A stretch of 5,861 bases of DNA from Streptococcaceae bacterium (GCA_902836505.1 CADFQU010000068.1:1-5861); one strand, 5' to 3'; positions 1 to 5,783 are shown, counted from the stretch's first letter. Made by a program: numbers and translations. The notes: generated by a model from the letters alone, not told the origin.

Positions 1-2
1 CC

Positions 3-611
3 TCTCAAGTTCCAACTCGCAGTCTTTCAAGCGCTCAACACTTAGGAAATTTCGCATTAGCCGGAGCAGGAATTGGAGCAGGAATGCTCATGCATTCTAA
101 AGATCACTTCCAACAAGTCGGATCCTTCTTCACTCAGAATGATTCAATACAGAACGAATTCGAACCAGAGATTCCAACTGAAACACTTGTTGGACAAGAG
201 AGCACAGTAGCTCCTGAGATTGAAACAATAAAAAACTCGGAGAACATGACTACTCCAAAAGTTAAGTCTACAAAAAGACCAAGTATGCCAGAAAGGAATA
301 AAGAACTGTCTAGTGAGAACACGAATGCACCTATTCAAGCTGAGCGACCTTCTACTACAGAAGATGAATTTCAGACACTGAAAGAAGAATGGATTTCCCC
401 ATTTAAACAACACCGAATCAATTCACTGGAACGTGAACTTGATAAATACAAAGATCCGAAAGCCATGTATAAAGCTCAAGGATCCAATGCCTTTACTCGT
501 GCCTATCGAAAGACTATGACACGAGATGATAAATTACGAACAAATATTGAACGAAGAAACAAACTAACAGAACGACTCAATCAATTGAGAGGAGAATACA
601 ATGAATATTAG
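3..611 (+). CDS. C-terminal part of an ICE conjugation membrane protein (VirB6/TrbL-like), 5' end outside window
   Basis: The frame is open from the first bases of the window to the TAG at 609-611, so this is the end of a longer gene and the ATG at 84 is internal. About 202 residues are visible. The first 30 include a small Gly/Ala-rich hydrophobic stretch (LAGAGIGAGM). The rest is hydrophilic: a Ser/Thr/Glu/Pro-rich linker, then a highly charged, probably helical C-terminal segment from about visible residue 125 on (Lys/Arg/Glu-rich, coiled-coil-like). In ICEs of the Tn916 type, the gene just before the cell-wall hydrolase encodes the polytopic VirB6-like channel protein (Orf15/TcpH), whose long C-terminal tail is cytoplasmic and hydrophilic. 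The assignment rests on this position and tail composition, because no transmembrane region is in view. It could instead be another membrane component of the same apparatus. Confidence 0.6.
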   Translation, partial: SQVPTRSLSSAQHLGNFALAGAGIGAGMLMHSKDHFQQVGSFFTQNDSIQNEFEPEIPTETLVGQESTVAPEIETIKNSENMTTPKVKSTKRPSMPERNKELSSENTNAPIQAERPSTTEDEFQTLKEEWISPFKQHRINSLERELDKYKDPKAMYKAQGSNAFTRAYRKTMTRDDKLRTNIERRNKLTERLNQLRGEYNEY

Positions 612-825
612 AATTCATTCAAGAACAGCTTTTCCAAGGATTCTTGAAGAGACTCTTTTTCAAGCCTACCAAGAAGGGAAACGCTCAGTCGATTTCCTTC
701 TTTTATTTCCTGTCAAAGAACGTGAAAAAGACTCTATACTGGATCAAGTCAAAGCTCATTCTGTCGTACTAGATGCCAAGTGGCGCTTTGGGACAGTGCT
801 ATTCACAGCTTATATCAAACACTAA
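601..825 (+). CDS. Small ICE-associated protein of unknown function (74 aa)
   Basis: I do not recognise this family. The ATG at 601 lies inside the end of the upstream gene (11-base overlap), with GGAGAA at 591-596 serving as ribosome binding site, so the two are translationally linked. The product is soluble-looking and mixed in charge, with no signal peptide, cysteine or membrane segment. Residues 31-40 form a short hydrophobic core (VDFLLLFPV), followed by a charged KEREKD stretch and an aromatic, basic C-terminus. The stop at 823-825 is followed 16 bases later by the wall-hydrolase start. Its place between a channel protein and the hydrolase suggests a small accessory conjugation gene. 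The coupling and good RBS argue that it is real; its role is not known. Confidence 0.75.
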   Translation: MNIRIHSRTAFPRILEETLFQAYQEGKRSVDFLLLFPVKEREKDSILDQVKAHSVVLDAKWRFGTVLFTAYIKH

Positions 826-841
826 CTAGAAAGGAGGTCCT

Positions 842-1948
842 ATGAAGAAATTAAAATGGTTTTTACTGGTTGGACTAATCCCCATCATTCTCCCCTTTCT
901 TCTCATTATCATTCTTGCGGTTGCCACAGCAGGAAGTCCAACTGGAGGATCTGGGGTAGATGGAGCCACCTATGCGGAACACTGGTCCTCTGGAGATCCT
1001 TATACGCATAATCTATTAGTTCATCGATATGGCATTACAGCATCTCAACTAGATGGCTTTTTAGACACTTTAGGGATCTCCTATGATAAGAATCGGATTA
1101 ACGGTAAAAAACTCCTAGAATGGGAGGCCAAATCAAATCTAGATGTCCGAGGTATTGTGGCAATTGCCTTAAATGAAAGCTCACTCGGAACTGCTGGAGT
1201 CGCAAGAAATCCTGGAGCCAACATGTTTGGTTATGGAGCATTTGATTCTAATCCTGAGAATGCCAACAATTTCAATGATGAGGTTGCCGTAGTTGCCCTA
1301 ACCCAACAGACAATTATTGGAAATAAGAATGAGACCTTTAAAATTCAAGATGATAAGGCTCAAAAATATGCGAATGGTTCTTTGAATCAGACCATCGATG
1401 GAGGTGTCTATTTTACAGATACTACAGGCTCTGGCAAGCGTCGAGCTGAAACCATGAGAAAACTAGATCAGTATATCGATGAACACGGCGGAACACCTAA
1501 AGCACCGATTCAATTAACTGGAAAAACTCGAGATGGAGGTGGAGTTATTTCAAATGATATTCCGGTAGGATATAGTCTTACAAAAGCTATCGACACAAAT
1601 GGATATATCACTAGCACCTATCCATGGGGAGAATGTACTTGGTATGTCTTTAACCGTGGAAAACAAGTTGGAGTTAACTTCGATCCATTTATGGGAAATG
1701 GTGGACAATGGATGAATAAGCCAGGATTCACAACAACCCATACACCAACAGAACACTCTGCTCTATCATTTAGCCCTGGACAAGCTGGAGCTGACCCAAT
1801 ATACGGACACATTTCATTTGTGGAACAGGTCAAATCAGATGGTTCAATCCTCGTCTCAGAGTGTAATGTAAAAGGACTAGGGATCATTAGTTACCGCACA
1901 TTTGATGCAGAAACTGCCAAACAATTTACATACGTTATAGGACATTAG
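842..1948 (+). CDS. Membrane-anchored bifunctional cell-wall hydrolase of the conjugation machinery (lysozyme/glucosaminidase-like + CHAP)
   Basis: This 368-residue protein should open peptidoglycan locally so that the conjugation channel can be assembled. An excellent Shine-Dalgarno (AAAGGAGGT, 830-838) fixes the start. Residues 4-31 form a hydrophobic anchor or uncleaved signal. A Gly/Ser linker follows. Residues about 85-215 match a muramidase/glucosaminidase-like fold; E112 in the ALNESSLGT motif is the likely catalytic acid, followed by the N-x-FGYGA block. Residues about 245-366 form a CHAP amidase/endopeptidase domain, with nucleophile C265 in WGECTWY, H323 in YGHISFVE, and E340/N342 as candidate third residues. 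No catalytic residue appears lost. This lysozyme-CHAP layout is that of TcpG/Orf14-type ICE proteins. It lies directly after the channel gene and 13 bases before the excisionase-like gene, so it is probably cotranscribed with both. Confidence 0.88.
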   Translation: MKKLKWFLLVGLIPIILPFLLIIILAVATAGSPTGGSGVDGATYAEHWSSGDPYTHNLLVHRYGITASQLDGFLDTLGISYDKNRINGKKLLEWEAKSNLDVRGIVAIALNESSLGTAGVARNPGANMFGYGAFDSNPENANNFNDEVAVVALTQQTIIGNKNETFKIQDDKAQKYANGSLNQTIDGGVYFTDTTGSGKRRAETMRKLDQYIDEHGGTPKAPIQLTGKTRDGGGVISNDIPVGYSLTKAIDTNGYITSTYPWGECTWYVFNRGKQVGVNFDPFMGNGGQWMNKPGFTTTHTPTEHSALSFSPGQAGADPIYGHISFVEQVKSDGSILVSECNVKGLGIISYRTFDAETAKQFTYVIGH

Positions 1949-1961
1949 AAAGGATAATTAT

Positions 1962-2219
1962 ATGGATACACTACAACAAGTAAAACTAGATAAAATCGAA
2001 AATCTATTACAGGTTCTGGTAAATCTTCTGGATAAAAGATCAGATACTAATCAGTTAGAAATCATGACCCAAAAGGAAGTCCTCAAAGAACTGAATATTT
2101 CCCCTAATACACTCAAAAGTTGGGAACGTAAAGGACTGCCACGATTGGAGCCACCAATCGAAGGGACCCGAACAGTGTATTATAAACGTGGGGATATTCT
2201 TAAATTCTTGACCATCTGA
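1962..2219 (+). CDS. xis: Excisionase-like small helix-turn-helix protein (MerR/HTH_17 type)
   Basis: The 85-residue product has two parts. Residues 1-33 are a heptad-like amphipathic helix (LDKIENLLQVLVNLL), a probable coiled coil. Residues 34-85 are a winged-helix DNA-binding domain with the pattern TQKEVLKELNISPNTLKSWERKGLP, then a wing and the closing YYKRGDILKFL typical of excisionase/MerR-like HTH_17 proteins. It starts at ATG 1962, preceded by an AAAGG at 1950-1954, and ends 10 bases before the integrase start. A basic HTH protein immediately upstream of a tyrosine integrase is the classical position of a recombination directionality factor, which would bend DNA at the element ends and favour excision. 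It could also be a regulator of the integrase; the sequence alone does not decide. Confidence 0.75.
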   Translation: MDTLQQVKLDKIENLLQVLVNLLDKRSDTNQLEIMTQKEVLKELNISPNTLKSWERKGLPRLEPPIEGTRTVYYKRGDILKFLTI

Positions 2220-2229
2220 GGTAAACTAA

Positions 2230-3501
2230 ATGCAAATTGAGACAATAGAAAGAAACAATAAGAAAGTTCTTAAGAAAATCAAAAAAGATGGTTCTATAAC
2301 TTATTCTATGAAAGGAGCTTATTTAGGAACTGATAAAAAAACAGGAAAACAAGTTACAACTACCATATCGGCTCCAACACTAAAAGCCTTAGATCGCAAA
2401 TATTTAGAGACTAAAAGAAAATTTGAAGAAAATGATTCTACTCGAAAAGAAACCCTATCTGTCGGTACTATAAAAGAACTGTCGGAATTTTGGTATGATA
2501 GTTATAAATCTTGGGTATCATCTGATAATACTAGAAATAGAGTAAGGGGATATTTGGATACATATATCCTCCCAAAATTTGGTGATTATAAAATAGATTC
2601 TATTGAATCTACTGAAGTTCAAAAATGGGTTGATCAGTTAGCAGAAAAGGCTCGAATAGAAATAAATAAGGGAAAACGTAAGGCAGATAAAGGAAAGGCA
2701 TCTGATTATGGCGCAGTCGTTCATAAACTAAAAGATATTCTTGATTTCGGAATGGTACACTTTAATCTAAAGAATAATCCCGCAAAACAAGTCAGGATAC
2801 CACCCAAGCCTAAAGCACCTCAAAATCGAATTCAAGTTCTACATGAAAAAGATATCGCTATATGGTTGAATTATTTAGATACGCTCCCAAACTCAAGAGC
2901 CAACAGGCGCTTTAAACTTATTTGTAATACTCTTTTAGCTTCTGCCTTACGAATTAATGAACTATTAGCATTGGAAGTTGATGACTTACTTTTCGAATCA
3001 TCAGAAATTAACGTAAATAAAACTCTTATGTGGAGGAGAGGAGACAAAACCTTAGGTACTAAAGGTAAGGTTATTTGTAAAAATTCTGCGAAAACTGATT
3101 CAGGAAATCGTAAAGTATCAGTACCTATTACCATTATTCAAGAACTTAAAGATTTTAACAATGAAATGAATAATTACTTTGAAAAACATGGGCTTCCAAA
3201 ATCTAAGTTGATATTTCCCACTATCTATGGAAATTACATGACTGATCGAAATGAGCGAGCTACTCTTATTAAACGATTAAAAGAGTTAGGTTTACCTGAT
3301 TATGGTTTTCACTTATTCCGCCATACTCATGCATCTTTAATGCTCAACTCTGGAGCAAATTGGAAAGAACTACAAGAACGTATGGGGCACAGATCTATTT
3401 CAACCACAATGGATATCTACGCAGAATTAGATCCTAACCGAAAGAATGAAGCAGTCGATATTTTAATGGAACGACTTTCACAAATAAAAGGTAAAAACTA
3501 A
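2230..3501 (+). CDS. int: Tyrosine recombinase, ICE/phage integrase
   Basis: This 423-residue site-specific recombinase should integrate and excise the element. Residues about 10-70 are a basic arm-type DNA-binding domain (AP2-like, with SYSMKGAYLGTDKKTGKQ). Residues about 78-165 are the SAM-like core-binding domain (TIKELSEFWYDSY...YLDTYILPKFG). Residues about 200-415 are the catalytic domain. The full catalytic set is present: R241 in ALRINELL, probable K288 in AKTDSGNRK, H361 and R364 in HLFRHTH, H387 in MGHRS, and nucleophile Y397 in DIYAEL. The gene is intact, of normal length for the family, and likely active. It lies 10 bases after the xis-like gene and has a weak RBS (GAGGTAA, 2218-2224). 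It is visibly richer in A/T-ending codons than the XRE gene downstream. It differs in N-terminal sequence from the Tn916 integrase as I recall it. Confidence 0.95.
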   Translation: MQIETIERNNKKVLKKIKKDGSITYSMKGAYLGTDKKTGKQVTTTISAPTLKALDRKYLETKRKFEENDSTRKETLSVGTIKELSEFWYDSYKSWVSSDNTRNRVRGYLDTYILPKFGDYKIDSIESTEVQKWVDQLAEKARIEINKGKRKADKGKASDYGAVVHKLKDILDFGMVHFNLKNNPAKQVRIPPKPKAPQNRIQVLHEKDIAIWLNYLDTLPNSRANRRFKLICNTLLASALRINELLALEVDDLLFESSEINVNKTLMWRRGDKTLGTKGKVICKNSAKTDSGNRKVSVPITIIQELKDFNNEMNNYFEKHGLPKSKLIFPTIYGNYMTDRNERATLIKRLKELGLPDYGFHLFRHTHASLMLNSGANWKELQERMGHRSISTTMDIYAELDPNRKNEAVDILMERLSQIKGKN

Positions 3502-3540
3502 CAGTCATTTAAAACTCTACCTTTTTTCATAAACAGTCAT
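3500..3540. repeat. Direct repeat AACAGTCAT (x2), candidate integrase/excisionase arm sites
   Basis: AACAGTCAT occurs at 3500-3508 and again at 3532-3540, with a spacing of 32 bases (about three helical turns). The first copy overlaps the integrase stop codon. Paired short direct repeats near an int gene are commonly arm-type binding sites, but a 9-base repeat in A+T-rich DNA can also arise by chance. Confidence 0.35.
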
Positions 3541-3639
3541 AAAGTCTGCTAAAATAAGCTTTTTAAATGTATAAGTTGATTTTTTCCGAAGTGAAATAGG
3601 GATTCAAAACGAATCAATACTTAAGAAAAACGCTGATTT
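3502..3639. other. Presumed ICE terminal region containing the attachment site (boundary not resolved)
   Basis: No gene is visible in these 138 A+T-rich bases. In ICEs of this layout the element end lies shortly downstream of int, so attR or attL is expected here. Two structures are seen. One is the direct repeat AACAGTCAT just after the integrase stop. The other is a short perfect inverted repeat, GATTC-5-GAATC, at 3601-3615. Either could be an arm-type or core-type recombinase site. No copy of a core sequence can be matched, because the other element end is not in the window. Confidence 0.4.
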
Positions 3640-3694
3640 TGTACTGATCCCAAAAAGTTAGACCGAAAAAATCTAACTCTTGGGCTTCAGTTCA
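3640..3694. repeat. IS3-family (IS150/IS861-like) terminal module forming a 55-base imperfect palindrome
   Basis: The sequence begins TGTACTGATCCCAAAAAG, a typical terminal repeat of IS150-subgroup insertion sequences. It folds back on itself: arms 3640-3662 and 3672-3694 match at 18 of 23 positions around a 9-base loop (CCGAAAAAA). Bases 3640-3684 match the reverse complement of the module at 5747-5792 at 39 of 45 positions. No transposase reading frame follows it on the right, so this is a solo end or a MITE-like remnant. Confidence 0.7.
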
Positions 3695-3715
3695 ATTATA
3701 GCTGAGGGATTTTTT
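3685..3715 (+). terminator. Probable rho-independent terminator before the XRE operon
   Basis: Arms CTTCAGTT (3685-3692) and AGCTGAGG (3700-3707) can form 8 pairs, two of them G-U, around a 7-base loop, followed two bases later by six T (3710-3715). It would stop transcripts running out of the integrase and isolate the downstream promoter. It partly competes with the IS-end palindrome just upstream, which may itself help termination. Confidence 0.5.
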
Positions 3716-3740
3716 GCTTTAGAAAGAAATATTTAAAATG

Positions 3741-3760
3741 ATGTCAAAAATAGTTGACAT
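3741..3760. promoter_or_regulatory. Operator-like inverted repeat O1 overlapping the -35 box
   Basis: ATGTCAA (3741-3747) and TTGACAT (3754-3760) form a perfect 7-base inverted repeat with a 6-base spacer. The right arm contains the whole -35 hexamer, so a protein bound here would block RNA polymerase. The flanks extend the symmetry with a two-base slip (AAAATG left, CATTTT right). The likely ligand is the XRE protein encoded just downstream. Confidence 0.65.
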
Positions 3761-3782
3761 TTCATTTTCGAAAGAATATACT
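3754..3782 (+). promoter_or_regulatory. Consensus sigma-A promoter of the XRE/membrane-protein operon
   Basis: TTGACA (3754-3759) and TATACT (3777-3782) are separated by exactly 17 bases, a near-perfect vegetative promoter. The predicted start is about 3788-3791, giving a leader of about 33 bases before the ATG at 3823. Such a strong promoter sitting between two repressor-type inverted repeats suggests that it is normally held down. Confidence 0.85.
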
Positions 3783-3783
3783 A

Positions 3784-3803
3784 TAGTCAAATATATGCGA
3801 CAT
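3784..3803. promoter_or_regulatory. Second, weaker operator-like inverted repeat O2 at the transcription start
   Basis: Read on the minus strand, this 20-base site has ATGTCG, 8 bases, TGACTA, the same geometry as O1 (ATGTCA, 8 bases, TGACAT). It agrees with O1 at 9 of the 12 arm positions. Its centre is 43 bases from that of O1, about four helical turns, so two repressor dimers could bind the same DNA face. It begins two bases after the -10 box. Confidence 0.5.
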
Positions 3804-3822
3804 AAATTAAAAAGGAAGAAGC

Positions 3823-4017
3823 ATGAATCGTGTAAAAGAATTCCGTAAGGAACTGGGAAAGTCCCAACTCGAACTCGCAAAGGATATCGGTGTCTCGAGG
3901 CAAACCATCAACATGATTGAAAACGACAAGTACAATCCTACCCTGGAACTCTGTCTCAATCTCGCTCGAAGCCTCCAGACTGACCTCAACAGTCTCTTTT
4001 GGGAAGATGAATTTTAA
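3823..4017 (+). CDS. XRE/Cro-CI family transcriptional repressor, 64 aa
   Basis: This minimal one-domain DNA-binding protein has its helix-turn-helix at residues about 15-33 (QLELAKDIGVSRQTINMIE), followed by the family's NDKYNPTLELCLNLARSL helix pair and a short acidic tail ending WEDEF. The length is usual for the YozG-like class of stand-alone XRE regulators that sit before membrane-protein genes. The start is fixed by AGGAAG (3813-3818). It is the first gene of a four-gene operon, with the next start 12 bases after its stop. It most likely represses its own promoter through the two inverted repeats upstream. Its codons are visibly richer in C (ctc, gac, atc, aac) than those of the integrase, which fits a different origin. 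No ligand-sensing domain is present, so the inducing signal must act on this small fold or through another protein. Confidence 0.9.
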   Translation: MNRVKEFRKELGKSQLELAKDIGVSRQTINMIENDKYNPTLELCLNLARSLQTDLNSLFWEDEF

Positions 4018-4029
4018 AAAGGAGAAAAA

Positions 4030-4572
4030 ATGAAAAAAGAAACCTTCACTGAAAAACTGATCAAACGCACATATGGTATTTCTGGACCTCTTGACGAACA
4101 CAAACGACGTGAAGCTGATCGTATCGGTAATCAGGTCTTTATCGTCCTCTTTTACCTGATGATATTTGGCAATTTCATTCCACTTGTTCTTGCCAATAAA
4201 TATCCAGAAATAGTTGCTATTGGTTATCCTCTGGTGATATTTGGGATTTCCATGATAACCGCTTTCTATGTGCTTTCTCAAATCAAGAAAACAGGTATCA
4301 CAGCCATCGATCCTGATATGTTGAACAAAAAAGAAAAGAAACAGTTACGTTATCCTGGTCTGAAAGCAGGTCTAATATATGGGCTAATCATGTTGTTTGG
4401 AATCCCACTTCTTAATGTCTTGACGGATGATAGTAAGAGTTATCTTAGTTCTCTGTTAAATACAAGACATTTTGTGACAACTATCGTAGTAGCTTTATTC
4501 TTCGGAGTGACCATGCAGAGCGGTGTCGCTTTCCGCATTCAAAAAGCCAAAAAAGATCAAGATGACGATTAG
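4030..4572 (+). CDS. Four-helix membrane protein, DUF3278-like (180 aa)
   Basis: This integral membrane protein has no known biochemical role. Residues 1-35 are a charged cytoplasmic head containing GPLDE at 19-23. Predicted membrane segments lie at about 36-54, 61-83, 111-131 and 148-168, arranged as two hairpins joined by a basic loop (KKEKKQLRYPG, 100-110). The C-terminus is charged (KAKKDQDDD). AAGGAG at 4019-4024 sets the start. The head motif and layout match those of the third membrane gene of the operon, so the two are paralogues. I associate this layout with the streptococcal/lactobacillar DUF3278 family, from memory and unverified. Control by a dedicated XRE repressor suggests an inducible envelope function such as immunity or stress response, which is inference only. 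Confidence 0.85.
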   Translation: MKKETFTEKLIKRTYGISGPLDEHKRREADRIGNQVFIVLFYLMIFGNFIPLVLANKYPEIVAIGYPLVIFGISMITAFYVLSQIKKTGITAIDPDMLNKKEKKQLRYPGLKAGLIYGLIMLFGIPLLNVLTDDSKSYLSSLLNTRHFVTTIVVALFFGVTMQSGVAFRIQKAKKDQDDD

Positions 4573-4576
4573 GAGG
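4571..4576 (+). promoter_or_regulatory. Ribosome binding site that sets the start of the 108-aa gene
   Basis: AGGAGG overlaps the stop of the upstream gene (TAG, 4570-4572) and lies 6 bases before the ATG at 4583. The same frame is open from an ATG at 4523, but that start lacks a comparable site and would lie inside the upstream gene, so 4583 is preferred. Confidence 0.85.
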
Positions 4577-4582
4577 AAGCTT

Positions 4583-4909
4583 ATGAAATCGTTAGTAACT
4601 TTACTTACCTATCATCTTTTATTTGCTTCTCTACTCACCTACATTATTGTTTCAGGAAGCTTGCCAATCTACGATATAGTCCTCCTTCCAGTCTTTCTTC
4701 CGGCACTCAACAAAGGACTGACTTATCTAAAGATAGACTCCCAGAAAACTCGCATACTTAACTTAGCACTATGCTTTATGATTATATCCTTACCACAATT
4801 GACGGTCATTTCAAGCAATTGGAAATATTATTTACTATTAACTATTGCTAGCCTTTCTTCTATCATTTATCTTTATTATTTCTATCAATTCGTAAAAGAA
4901 ACAAAGTAA
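4583..4909 (+). CDS. Small hydrophobic membrane protein, unknown family (108 aa)
   Basis: I do not recognise this family. The product is almost wholly hydrophobic, with likely membrane segments at about residues 4-24, 28-46, 56-77 and 82-103. The short connecting loops carry few charges (NKGLTYLKIDSQKTR, 43-57) and the tail is KETK. It lacks the cytoplasmic GPxDE head of its two neighbours, so it is not an obvious third copy, though a headless relative cannot be excluded. It is tightly coupled to the gene before it (10 bases between stop and start, RBS overlapping the stop) and lies 25 bases before the next gene. It probably forms a complex with, or works beside, the two paralogues in the membrane. 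Confidence 0.85.
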   Translation: MKSLVTLLTYHLLFASLLTYIIVSGSLPIYDIVLLPVFLPALNKGLTYLKIDSQKTRILNLALCFMIISLPQLTVISSNWKYYLLLTIASLSSIIYLYYFYQFVKETK

Positions 4910-4934
4910 CATTGTCATTTAGGAGAAATCATCC

Positions 4935-5474
4935 ATGAAAAAAGAAGACTTAACAACTCGCTTACTTCGAAATCTATTTCATATACAGGGGCCTTTTGAC
5001 GAATGCCGTCAAGAGGTTATCTACAAGGCTTGCGCCCGTTCCATGGTCCAAATCTTTTACTCTTCCTTCTTTCTCTTCCTGTTCTATATTTTGTTCGGAC
5101 GCTTTATAGAAATTGTTCGAACGGTTATGCCCCACATCTATTTTGGGCTCATTCTTTTCATGACTATAAAAACCCAAAGAGCCGTCAAAGAGCTTCATCT
5201 TGAAAAGGATGACAAATCAGAAATCATCTACAAAACCTACAGCAAACACCAAATAAAAGTTCGTAGTTGGTTGGTATTTATAAGTATTGAGATTGGCTTA
5301 TTTGCTCTGTTGCTCTTTCATAAACTCTTCGTTCAGCAGATGCCCCTTTCAACTTTCTTGGAAAAAATCATCCAAACAGAGATAATGATTCCCTTACTGG
5401 TATTTGGTCTTAGTATTGGAGCCGTCTTTGGGACTATGACTTATTGTTTTTTATCCGAACATGAAGATCAGTAG
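4935..5474 (+). CDS. Four-helix membrane protein, DUF3278-like paralogue (179 aa)
   Basis: This is the last gene of the operon, with AGGAGAA at 4921-4927 as RBS. It is a paralogue of the 180-residue protein: both start MKKE, both have a GPxDE motif at residues 19-23 (here GPFDE), both have four membrane segments (here about 38-55, 61-80, 111-131, 149-172), and they are almost equal in length. Outside the head the sequences have diverged widely, so the duplication is old. The central loop (residues 81-110) is longer in charged residues, and the tail is acidic (SEHEDQ). Two diverged copies under one repressor suggest a heteromeric membrane complex. The function is unknown. Confidence 0.85.
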   Translation: MKKEDLTTRLLRNLFHIQGPFDECRQEVIYKACARSMVQIFYSSFFLFLFYILFGRFIEIVRTVMPHIYFGLILFMTIKTQRAVKELHLEKDDKSEIIYKTYSKHQIKVRSWLVFISIEIGLFALLLFHKLFVQQMPLSTFLEKIIQTEIMIPLLVFGLSIGAVFGTMTYCFLSEHEDQ

Positions 5475-5610
5475 GAGAGAGCAGAACAAATTGATTGTAT
5501 ATGTTATCGATAGAATCTCTCTGGCCTAGGGGTTTAAATACCGCATATATTCTACTAATGCATAGAAAAGGATTGTTAAGCAAAGCAATGTCTTTAGCCA
5601 AATGAGAAGG
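5475..5610. other. Non-coding spacer after the operon, possible degenerate IS interior
   Basis: There is no gene with a plausible start and RBS on either strand. Short complementary runs (GAGAG near 5476, CTCTC near 5516) are about 37 bases apart and lack a T-run, so they are not a convincing terminator. On the minus strand the decayed transposase sequence may continue into this stretch, but I cannot recognise family residues beyond 5611. Confidence 0.4.
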
Positions 5611-5736
5611 TTTAAGACCAGAAACTGCAGATTGCCTTGGCTATTTTCAATGAAGTAGTTGTCATGATTGTTGGAAGTTTTGTCCTTGTTTTCTGAGTGC
5701 ATGGATCTGAACCTTATCCTCCTCTGTTAATTTCAT
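5611..5736 (-). pseudogene. Decayed start of an IS3-family transposase orfA
   Basis: On the minus strand an ATG at 5736-5734, with GAGG- and AGGA-rich sequence around it, opens a frame reading MKLTEEDKVQIHALRKQGQ. This is the characteristic N-terminus of IS150/IS861-type OrfA helix-turn-helix proteins (family residues recalled as MKLxxEDKVQIYELRKQG). After 24 codons the frame hits TGA (5664-5662) and two more stops within eight codons. A VSGLK block at 5625-5611, in the same frame, also fits the family but lies a few codons too far, so a small insertion has occurred. No DDE catalytic domain is present, so the remnant cannot move by itself. Confidence 0.7.
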
Positions 5737-5739
5737 AAC

Positions 5740-5783
5740 AAAAATGCCCCAACAGTTAGATTTTTTCTGTCTAACTTTTGGGG
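5740..5783 (-). terminator. Hairpin inside the IS end, probable terminator shielding orfA
   Basis: Arms 5747-5760 and 5770-5783 pair at 13 of 14 positions around a 9-base loop. Read on the minus strand, the stem ends GGGGCA and runs into TTTTT (5744-5740), the form of a rho-independent terminator. Placed between the IS tip and orfA, it would block outside transcripts from entering the transposase, a known protective device of insertion sequences. In the plus direction it may also end the membrane-protein operon, though no T-run follows directly. Confidence 0.6.

Noticed and set aside
84..611. Treating ATG 84 as the true start of a 175-residue gene
   Set aside because: The same frame is open back to the window edge and there is no good RBS before position 84, so the ATG is internal to a longer gene.
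1550..1887. Minus-strand open frames inside the hydrolase gene
   Set aside because: They are antisense to the CHAP coding region and lack start signals and any family resemblance.
1925..1958. Possible promoter for xis-int (TTTACA ... GATAAT)
   Set aside because: The spacing is 22 bases, too long for sigma-A, and the 13-base gap after the hydrolase gene fits simple cotranscription.
3787..4281. Minus-strand open frame of 164 codons across the XRE and first membrane gene
   Set aside because: It lies opposite two well-supported genes, has no RBS or recognisable domain, and reads as an antisense shadow.
4523..4582. ATG 4523 as start of the small hydrophobic protein
   Set aside because: It would overlap the upstream gene by 50 bases with a basic leader (KKPKKIK) and no RBS; AGGAGG before ATG 4583 is far better.
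5476..5521. Terminator hairpin after the last membrane gene (GAGAG/CTCTC)
   Set aside because: The loop would be about 37 bases with a short stem and no following T-run.
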